In this document: positions 6,465 to 11,501 of the stretch, piece by piece | How the letters are laid out: every line of letters starts with the position of its first letter | Position numbering within the stretch: the stretch's first letter is position 1 | NCBI GenBank assembly: GCA_001768965.1 | Contig: MEMY01000075.1 | Location: 2,219 to 13,719 of the forward strand | DNA: 11,501 bases | Reading direction: 5' to 3' | Source of the DNA: an archaeon RBG_16_50_20 | Lineage (GTDB): Archaea; Thermoproteota; Bathyarchaeia; 40CM-2-53-6 | Translations under genes and position numbers: made by a program | The notes under the pieces: model-generated | Told to the model about the DNA's origin: nothing | What the model saw: the letters and a program-made list of their open reading frames with translations, nothing else | The model's database searches: none

Positions 6465-7824
6465 AGACGAAAACCCAGTCCAGCTCATGATCGACTGGCT
6501 CAACCAGCGACTTGAGCGAACCATATTCATGGGACTCAAGTTCACACTCCCGCGGAGATTCGTAAGCCCGCTCGGCTTTCTGGGCTTCCTCACGTTTTCC
6601 ATGTTCGCACTTTTAGGAATTTCAGGGGCGTTGCTCATGCTGTACTACAGTCCGACTGTGATCTTCAATACCGTGACAGGAACATCAACAACACCTTTCG
6701 ACAGTGTAAGGAACATCGAGACAGTCGTGCCGTTCGGGTCTGCGCTGCGCAACATTCACTATCACGCGTCGAACGCTATGGTGCTTCTGGCCGTCGCGCA
6801 CATGTTCTACCAGTATTTCTCGGGACGATACAAACTACGCTATGAAGTCCTCTGGGTGACCGGGATAATTCTGGGAATCCTGACGATCATCGAAGCGTAC
6901 ACTGGATACGATCTGTTACTGAATGTTCGAGGAATGCTTGCGATTAACATTGGGCGGGCACTCGCGCGTAGCACTCCATTGATGGGACCTGAAGCATTTC
7001 GCCTGATGGCAGGGACAGGACTTGCCGACCTCGTTCTCAGATTCTATGCTGTGCACGTGTTCATCTTTCCCCTGATCATGATTCTGATAATGTTAGTGCA
7101 CTTCCCACGCTATATGGTCCTGGATATTCCAGTTGTCTCAATGGTCGCCGGCACGGTAATGGTAGTCGGCGGCATGTTCCCAGTCGAGTTGGGCGCCAAG
7201 TTTATCCCAACAGCAGAAGCCGGCATCACGATGCCAGAATGGTACCTGACTGGAATGTACGCGATCATACGGACTGGTATCGACAGATTCCTCGCGGGGG
7301 CTGTCATCCCTTTAATCTTCGTGATTGTGTTCCTTGTCGTTCCGTTCTTGGACACGAGTAAGAAGCTCTCAATCCGCGATAGACCGTTCTACACCGCTAT
7401 GGGCGTGGCAGGCTTGGGTCAGGTCGCCCTGACAACAGTTTGGGGGTTCCGGGCCAACAACATCTTCCAAGCCCTCGACAACATTCCTCAGCTGGAGATA
7501 GACCCATTCATCTTTTTCGCTTCTGTGGTCTTCATCGGGGCGGTGGCGTTCGCCGGTATCTATCTCTGGTTCAGAGCCACCGCTCCGCCTCCAGGTGCCC
7601 GACCAATGCATGCTCGGAAGCAGTTTCCGGTTTACAAGATGACATCAAATGAGTGGCGCGCCGTGGTGATATCGTTGCTCGGTTTCCAGGTACTGTTCGA
7701 CATCTACTCATCACAGGCTTTCCTGTCGGGTTTCAAGAATGTGGTGCTTCTACAGATCGGCGTGGGGTTGATCGCCTTCGGTGTACTCGTTCACCTCTAT
7801 CGAATTGGAGCTGAATCGAGTTAG
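6424..7824 (+). CDS. Cytochrome b (b6/subunit IV fusion type)
   Basis: This 466-residue membrane subunit of the bc-type complex binds two b hemes and the quinol site. Heme ligands follow the b6 spacing: H112 and H126 (14 apart, in RNIHYHASN...AHMF) and H211 and H226 (15 apart, in YAVHVF...VHFPRY). The Qo-site motif PEWY is at 271-274, so the part corresponding to subunit IV is fused to the b6 part. A longer C-terminal region adds about two more helices (roughly 405-460), preceded by a proline-rich loop (APPPGARP). ATG at 6424 gives the longest frame. ATG at 6436 (residue 5) has GGATGAT about eight bases upstream and is the more likely start. The gene overlaps the Rieske gene and is followed after 14 bases by the CuA subunit gene. 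Archaeal SoxG is the likely functional parallel. Confidence 0.93.
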   Translation: MILAMATQRPQQSKDENPVQLMIDWLNQRLERTIFMGLKFTLPRRFVSPLGFLGFLTFSMFALLGISGALLMLYYSPTVIFNTVTGTSTTPFDSVRNIETVVPFGSALRNIHYHASNAMVLLAVAHMFYQYFSGRYKLRYEVLWVTGIILGILTIIEAYTGYDLLLNVRGMLAINIGRALARSTPLMGPEAFRLMAGTGLADLVLRFYAVHVFIFPLIMILIMLVHFPRYMVLDIPVVSMVAGTVMVVGGMFPVELGAKFIPTAEAGITMPEWYLTGMYAIIRTGIDRFLAGAVIPLIFVIVFLVVPFLDTSKKLSIRDRPFYTAMGVAGLGQVALTTVWGFRANNIFQALDNIPQLEIDPFIFFASVVFIGAVAFAGIYLWFRATAPPPGARPMHARKQFPVYKMTSNEWRAVVISLLGFQVLFDIYSSQAFLSGFKNVVLLQIGVGLIAFGVLVHLYRIGAESS

Positions 7825-7838
7825 GAGCTGGGATGTAA

Positions 7839-8297
7839 ATGAATCAGCCTGAAACTGTGCATGGTCCTTGGGTAGGTGCCTCAGCGGTGCTCTTGGTTCT
7901 ACTTATCGGGACCGGCATGTTCTACTACCAATACATTGTGCTGCCTGCCACCGTAGGACCGCCACACGTACCTCAGAACATCGTAATCGACATAGTGGCA
8001 GATCAATGGTCCTTTTTGTGGAACGGAACCGTCGACGCACGTTCCACGCCAATTGTGGTGCATGTAGGGGATAACGTTACGTTTCGCGTGAAAGCCACCT
8101 TTGAAAAAGACCCCTCCTTCAACCTACACGGATTCTTCATACAGGGCATAATGGAAGTGCCGGTGACGGTTCCCGCTAATCAGGAGATCACGATCACAAT
8201 TGTCCCCACGCAGCCGGGGGAGTTCAGCATCATTTGCACAATTTTCTGCGGAACAGGCCACGGCAACATGCGTGGCACACTCACGGTGCTACCCTGA
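7839..8297 (+). CDS. CuA-binding oxidase subunit II (compact, ba3/SoxH-like)
   Basis: This 152-residue protein has one N-terminal membrane helix (about 12-35) and a cupredoxin domain on the outer face. It carries the full set of side-chain CuA ligands: H97 (NLHGFF), C133, C137, H141 and M144 in CTIFCGTGHGNM, spaced exactly as in cytochrome oxidase subunit II. The usual glutamate between the cysteines (a backbone ligand) is isoleucine (I135), which can be tolerated. Short length and a single helix match the subunit II of B-type (ba3) oxidases. CuA receives electrons and passes them to subunit I, but no subunit I is present here. The gene lies 14 bases after cytochrome b and 9 bases before ctaB, in one operon. 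Upstream GGAG/GGGATG can serve as ribosome binding site. A simple blue-copper protein is excluded by the two cysteines. Confidence 0.92.
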   Translation: MNQPETVHGPWVGASAVLLVLLIGTGMFYYQYIVLPATVGPPHVPQNIVIDIVADQWSFLWNGTVDARSTPIVVHVGDNVTFRVKATFEKDPSFNLHGFFIQGIMEVPVTVPANQEITITIVPTQPGEFSIICTIFCGTGHGNMRGTLTVLP

Positions 8298-8306
8298 GCG
8301 GCTTGG

Positions 8307-9206
8307 ATGCGGAAACGGTTGCAGGTAACCGCTACACAGACTGTGAAGAACTACGTTGAGGTAACAAAACCCCCGATAGTACTTCTTCTCGTCTTCACAT
8401 CCTTGGCCACAATGATCATTGCCTGGAAGCACACCCTCCTCCCGCTAACCCCAACACTGCTTGCTGTCGCAATGGTGTCGATCACCGCAGCAAGTGCAGG
8501 ATGTGATACTATCACATCCTACGTTGACCGGGACATCGATGCAGTGATGAATCGTACGAAGCGTCGTCCGATACCCAGCGGACGAATTGCACCAGGGAAG
8601 GCTCTGAGCTGGGGGCTATTCTTGGCAGCCGTGGGCCTTGCTCTTGCCTATTGGATCAATTTCATTTCATTCGTCTGGATCGGTCTTGGAATAATCGACA
8701 ACGTGATAGTCTACAGCCTCTTCCTGAAGCGCCGCAACCCTCTCAACATCATTCTCGGAGGAATCAGTGGTGGATTACCTGTTATGTTTGGGTGGAGTGC
8801 CGTTACGAGCAGCGTAGAACTCCTGCCCATCCTTCTTGCAGCGTTGGTTGTCCTTTGGATTCCAGGCCACATATGGAGTTTGGCCATATTCACCAAAGAG
8901 GACTATAAGAGAGCGCGAGTCCCAATGCTGCCAGTAGTCACCAAGCTCAAGACAGCATTGCGATGTATCGTCTCGACAATCGTCCTGATGATTCCCTTCT
9001 CGCTTTGGATTTTCTTTGAAGGCGGTTTCGGACTAGTCTACTTGGCTGTTGCAGGGATTTTCGGAATCTGGGTTCTGTATATCAATGTGAAACTGTTTCT
9101 TCATCCCGACGACAAGATGGCTTATAGGGCGTTCAAGATCTCAAGCCCGTACCTTTTCGCATTGTTCTTCGCGATGATGGTTGACAGTCTAGTCAGAATA
9201 ATCTAG
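8307..9206 (+). CDS. ctaB: Protoheme IX farnesyltransferase (heme O synthase)
   Basis: CtaB/CyoE adds a farnesyl group (in archaea possibly a geranylgeranyl group) to heme B to form heme O, the precursor of heme A in terminal oxidases. The protein has 299 residues and about eight or nine membrane helices. The first Asp-rich prenyl-diphosphate motif is YVDRDIDAVMNRTKRRP (72-88). The second conserved region is LKRRNPLNIILGGISGGLP (140-158). GHIW (187-190) and EDYKRARVPMLPV (198-210) correspond to the conserved PHFW and DDYRRAGIPMLPV regions, with G in place of P. ATG at 8307 is nine bases after the CuA gene. Its position in this operon implies that it makes heme for the partner oxidase. No ctaA is present. 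It meets the next gene tail to tail within CTAG (9203-9206). Confidence 0.95.
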   Translation: MRKRLQVTATQTVKNYVEVTKPPIVLLLVFTSLATMIIAWKHTLLPLTPTLLAVAMVSITAASAGCDTITSYVDRDIDAVMNRTKRRPIPSGRIAPGKALSWGLFLAAVGLALAYWINFISFVWIGLGIIDNVIVYSLFLKRRNPLNIILGGISGGLPVMFGWSAVTSSVELLPILLAALVVLWIPGHIWSLAIFTKEDYKRARVPMLPVVTKLKTALRCIVSTIVLMIPFSLWIFFEGGFGLVYLAVAGIFGIWVLYINVKLFLHPDDKMAYRAFKISSPYLFALFFAMMVDSLVRII

Positions 9207-9211
9207 ATTAT
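9198..9211. other. Palindrome sharing the stop codons of two convergent genes
   Basis: ATAATCTAGATTAT is a perfect 14-base palindrome in which CTAG (9203-9206) gives TAG to ctaB on the plus strand and TAG to the reductase gene on the minus strand. Both proteins end in two isoleucines encoded by the same bases. It leaves no room for a terminator between the genes, so the transcripts must overlap at their 3' ends. Confidence 0.85.
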
Positions 9212-10366
9212 CGGGCTGAGGCCCCTTGGGGGGCGACAAGTAATCACGTCCTTGATGCCTCGTGTGCCGAGCATTCGGAGCATTAAGTGGAAGAGTAGGT
9301 CATTTTTCATAAAGCGGTCTGCAAGTCGCCTCAATTTGGTAGATACGTACATTTCTTTGCCCATCACCTGTTTCCAGCGTCTTTCATATTCTGAGAGCGG
9401 GACTCCCTTCTGTACATGATCGGCTGCGATCTGACCGGCAATTTCGCCGGTGATCATCGCGGTCGAAATCCCTCCCCCATTGGTAGGCATCACCATAGCA
9501 GCGGCATCACCAACGGCCATCACGTGATCAGAGTAGGTTGACTTCAGCGGACCATCAACGGGAAGAACGTCTGCAATCATCGGGCCAGGTTTTCCTCCTT
9601 CAAGTTTGTGCTTAGTCAAATCGCATTCACGGAGGAAATAGTCCAGGTACCCCTTTCCGTCGTTGCGTTCAGAGAAGGAGGTCCTTATTCCGATGCCGAC
9701 GTTCGCTGTCCCACTTCCCTTTGGTATTATCCAACCGTAGCCTCCCGGGGCGAATTCCATTCCAAAATACATTTCTGTAACTGACTGATCGACGCCGAGG
9801 TCGCCCATCAAATATTCATAGTTTATCGCAATGTTGTTGGGCGTCAGGTAATCCTCAGTTAGGATCCCAGCTGACTTGGCCACCTTCGATGGAAACCCAT
9901 CTGCTGCAATGACCACCTTCGCTCTGACGCCTTCAGCCTTGTTCTTTCCCACCACTAGCTCTCCGTCATTGTTGAAAAGGTCGACTGGCGTTCCAAGTTC
10001 GATGGTTCCTCCCAAATCAACGACTTTCTTCGCCACGTCTTGTTCAAGTCGCGTCCGGTCGAGTACGTAGGCCTCGAAGTCAAACTCGAACTCTCGACCT
10101 TTCGGAGAGATTACCCGGATTGTCTTGCAGAAATTGTCCACCGCATCCTGAGGAACGTCGAAGACGTGCATATAGTCTCCAGCGCTCGGCAGCAAGTATT
10201 CCATCTCCTTTCGAACCGGGAAGTATTCTCCGCATTTGACGGGAACACCCACGACGGTCTTTTTGTCGAACACGTGAACCTTCAGGCCTCGTTTCAGAGC
10301 TTGAACCGCAGCATAAAGGCCGCCAGGACCAGCGCCCGCAACCACCAAGTCTACGCTTCTCTGCAA
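9203..10366 (-). CDS. Geranylgeranyl reductase family flavoprotein
   Basis: This 387-residue FAD enzyme of the archaeal geranylgeranyl reductase family is thought to saturate the isoprenoid chains of membrane lipids (digeranylgeranylglycerophospholipid) or related prenyl groups. The FAD dinucleotide-binding GAGPGG is at 11-16. CGEYFP (45-50) is the conserved active-site region of the family, YGWIIPK (210-216) matches the YxWxFPK pattern, and GDAAAMVMPTNGGGI (287-300) is the second FAD contact. The TTG start at 10364-10366 places the GxGxxG at the expected N-terminal position. A TATA-like element lies near 10408-10416. It is convergent with ctaB. Substrates besides lipids, such as menaquinone side chains, are possible, which would tie it to the quinol-based respiration encoded next door. 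That link is inference. Confidence 0.88.
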   Translation of the reverse strand: MQRSVDLVVAGAGPGGLYAAVQALKRGLKVHVFDKKTVVGVPVKCGEYFPVRKEMEYLLPSAGDYMHVFDVPQDAVDNFCKTIRVISPKGREFEFDFEAYVLDRTRLEQDVAKKVVDLGGTIELGTPVDLFNNDGELVVGKNKAEGVRAKVVIAADGFPSKVAKSAGILTEDYLTPNNIAINYEYLMGDLGVDQSVTEMYFGMEFAPGGYGWIIPKGSGTANVGIGIRTSFSERNDGKGYLDYFLRECDLTKHKLEGGKPGPMIADVLPVDGPLKSTYSDHVMAVGDAAAMVMPTNGGGISTAMITGEIAGQIAADHVQKGVPLSEYERRWKQVMGKEMYVSTKLRRLADRFMKNDLLFHLMLRMLGTRGIKDVITCRPPRGLSPII

Positions 10367-10392
10367 GCTGATGCACTCTTTTGCGCTAGATC

Positions 10393-10430
10393 AACGCGTT
10401 AAGTCTCATAATAAAACGGTTCCGTGGAAC
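10393..10430 (-). promoter_or_regulatory. Promoter and possible operators of the reductase gene
   Basis: On the minus strand TTTTATTAT (10408-10416) is a TATA-like box. Initiation 26 bases on would fall near 10385, about 20 bases before the TTG start at 10366. GTTCC-GT-GGAAC (10419-10430) is a perfect inverted repeat directly upstream of the TATA box, and AACGCGTT (10393-10400) is an 8-base palindrome between it and the probable start site. Both positions suit regulator binding. Chance cannot be excluded for the 8-base one. Confidence 0.4.
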
Positions 10431-10618
10431 ACGCACTCAAGAAACATAGTCCGTTAGGGACACGTATCCTAGCAGGGAGTTGCGCATCCACCAACCATAT
10501 GCCCTAGCAATTGGGCGGTCCTAGTTGTAGGGGTTAAGCCGCGAGTGAGAGTTCCGACCAAATATTCAGAATGGCGCCGGGAGAGAGCAGTTAACTGAAA
10601 GTTCAGCGCTGTGTCTTC
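10431..10618. other. Intergenic stretch with repeated small hairpin motifs
   Basis: No convincing gene is seen here. Three near-repeats of the form CCTAG followed within a few bases by GGG occur at about 10467, 10502 and 10519. Two of them can fold: GCCC/GGGC at 10501-10516 and CCTA/TAGG at 10519-10530. Closer to the toxin gene stop lie CAGTTAACTG (10588-10597) and CTGAA-AG-TTCAG (10595-10606), overlapping palindromes that could form a weak 3' hairpin for the toxin transcript. A tRNA was looked for and not found. Confidence 0.3.
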
Positions 10619-11155
10619 TTATGCTTCTTTGGATGCGGAGATTCTTTCCACCGCATCGAGAATTTCCTTCGCATTTCTCGGAGAGAGCTTGTGCCTTCTT
10701 TCTCCCAGTTCGCTAATGGCTTTGTGAATTTCCTCTTTATCAATAAGCTTTGTTCGCAACGCTTCTAAAAGAACCGTCCAAGTGTTCCAGACCTCTAGGC
10801 CATACATCCTCGCCAGCATCGAAAGAACCTTCTCATCGGTTAATAGTGGTCTTCGCAAGGTTTTGGCGAGCATGAGTGTCTCAGAGTCGGATGGGGAAAT
10901 CTTCTCTTGCCTTGCCAATTTTGAAGCTCGTTTTGAAATTCGGCTGGTTGTTCTGTAGACGACGATGTAACCCTCGGCGAGCGCCTGAGCAACAAGCCTT
11001 GCGTCAGGATAGGCCCGTCGAATTCCTTCGTCGATCACTTCGCGCTTGACAGCGAGGACAATCAATACTTCTCCGAAGATATTCCTCAGTAGGCTAAGTT
11101 GGCCGGCTTGGGCTAGATGGATCAAGGGGCCCGAGTCTGAGACTGCGGGCAACAC
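10619..11155 (-). CDS. DUF3368-type PIN-domain toxin
   Basis: This 178-residue protein resembles the DUF3368 family, PIN-like putative ribonucleases paired with UPF0175 antitoxins. Acidic residues placed like those of a PIN active site are D7 (SDSGPLIHL), E39 (VKREVIDEG), D90/E92 (SPSDSETLMLAK) and D107 (LLTDEK). The C-terminal 60 residues are helical and charged (EEIHKAISELGERRHKLSP), probably an accessory part. The GTG start directly follows the TAG of the antitoxin gene with no gap and in the same frame, and GGTGA inside the end of the antitoxin gene can serve as ribosome binding site. If active it would cleave RNA; toxicity is assumed from the family and the pairing, not shown by the sequence. 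Confidence 0.82.
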   Translation of the reverse strand: MLPAVSDSGPLIHLAQAGQLSLLRNIFGEVLIVLAVKREVIDEGIRRAYPDARLVAQALAEGYIVVYRTTSRISKRASKLARQEKISPSDSETLMLAKTLRRPLLTDEKVLSMLARMYGLEVWNTWTVLLEALRTKLIDKEEIHKAISELGERRHKLSPRNAKEILDAVERISASKEA

Positions 11156-11458
11156 CTACTCACCGTATTGCTTGGTCATATAGTCGCGGATAACAGCGCT
11201 ATCCCAGTTGATAACTAATCGATTCTTCTCCAGAAGGCTGAGAAATTCCCGCAGTGAAATGTCAAGAATGTCGGCTGCTCTCTGCACCGTAATCTGCCCC
11301 TCTCTGTAAGAATCCAACACCCTCCTCCTCAGCCCATCCTCGATGAAATCCCTCAACAGAGTTGCCTTGTCTAGACGCGTCAACTCCTGAACAGCGCTCA
11401 CACGTCTCGCTTCTCTAGGCGAAAGACGAAGAGTGACTATTGTCGTCTTCTGGGCCAT
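11156..11458 (-). CDS. UPF0175-type antitoxin with RHH-like N-terminus
   Basis: This 100-residue protein is the upstream, first gene of the toxin-antitoxin pair, the usual order for antitoxins. Residues 5-50 (TIVTLRLSPREARRV...DKATLLRDFIEDGLRRRV) look like a ribbon-helix-helix DNA-binding unit. Residues 51-90 (DSYREGQITVQRAADILDISLREFLSLLEKN) match the helical UPF0175 region. The tail (VINWDSAVIRDYM) probably binds the toxin. The protein likely neutralises the PIN toxin and represses its own promoter. The ATG at 11456-11458 lies about 26 bases from the TATA-like box, so the mRNA is probably leaderless and needs no ribosome binding site. Confidence 0.8.
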   Translation of the reverse strand: MAQKTTIVTLRLSPREARRVSAVQELTRLDKATLLRDFIEDGLRRRVLDSYREGQITVQRAADILDISLREFLSLLEKNRLVINWDSAVIRDYMTKQYGE

Positions 11459-11471
11459 GGCTGAAGCGTAT

Positions 11472-11495
11472 TACATTGAAATACATAACCTTTGC
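11472..11495 (-). promoter_or_regulatory. Leaderless promoter and phased direct repeat of the toxin-antitoxin operon
   Basis: On the minus strand AAAGG precedes a TATA-like TTATGTAT (11481-11488). Initiation 26-27 bases downstream falls on the ATG itself (11458). ATGTA occurs twice, ten bases apart (plus-strand TACAT at 11472-11476 and 11482-11486), one helical turn, and overlaps the TATA box. This is a plausible operator for autorepression by the antitoxin. Confidence 0.4.
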
Positions 11496-11501
11496 TCGGA
11501 T

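Noticed and set aside
11156..11158. TAG as pyrrolysine codon fusing antitoxin and toxin
   Set aside because: TAG ends several other genes here at their expected family lengths, a GTG start with a possible ribosome binding site follows at once, and the two-gene arrangement is typical of the family.
1..11501. CRISPR array, insertion sequence or prophage
   Set aside because: No regularly spaced repeats, transposase, integrase or terminal inverted repeats were seen; the toxin-antitoxin pair alone is not evidence of a mobile element.

Overview
This window reads as chromosomal DNA of an archaeon. The evidence is a geranylgeranyl-reductase-type flavoprotein (archaeal lipid saturation), TATA/BRE-like promoters, one apparently leaderless gene, frequent TTG/GTG starts next to GAGGTGA-type ribosome binding sites, and a Rieske/cytochrome b/CuA gene order resembling the respiratory supercomplex loci of aerobic archaea. 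The CuA subunit and heme O synthase point to aerobic (or at least oxidase-based) respiration. The exact lineage cannot be fixed from sequence reading alone; a TACK or Thermoplasmata-like archaeon is possible.

Left part (1-760): two short minus-strand reading frames run toward the left edge. One has a clear membrane segment and is cut by the window edge. They are followed by a roughly 460-base stretch with three tandem perfect hairpins (410-470), a 33-codon ORF with a good ribosome binding site, and inverted repeats just ahead of copA. Copper block (763-4108): a Cu+-exporting P1B ATPase with an N-terminal YHS/TRASH domain, then a tiny free-standing YHS/TRASH protein (TTG start, strong Shine-Dalgarno). 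Convergent to these, ending two bases away, is a NapH/CcoG-like membrane polyferredoxin, preceded in its operon by a 41-residue single-helix membrane protein. Next comes a nicotinate phosphoribosyltransferase on the minus strand (4209-5582).

Respiratory block (5772-9206, plus strand, tightly packed): a Tat-type Rieske protein with an odd cysteine-bearing N-terminal extension, a b6/subunit-IV-like cytochrome b, a compact ba3-like CuA subunit II with all its side-chain copper ligands, and heme O synthase (CtaB). No oxidase subunit I is in the window. The ctaB gene meets the geranylgeranyl reductase gene tail to tail, and both stop codons lie in the same CTAG.

Right end (10619-11501): a UPF0175-like antitoxin and DUF3368/PIN toxin pair on the minus strand, joined in one frame by a TAG-GTG junction and probably transcribed from a leaderless promoter with a helically phased direct repeat.

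As a unit, I read the window as a module for copper and heme supply plus electron transfer, built around a quinol-oxidising bc-type complex that passes electrons to CuA, flanked by housekeeping cofactor and lipid genes and a toxin-antitoxin pair. The regulatory and structural-RNA elements are pattern-based and unproven.
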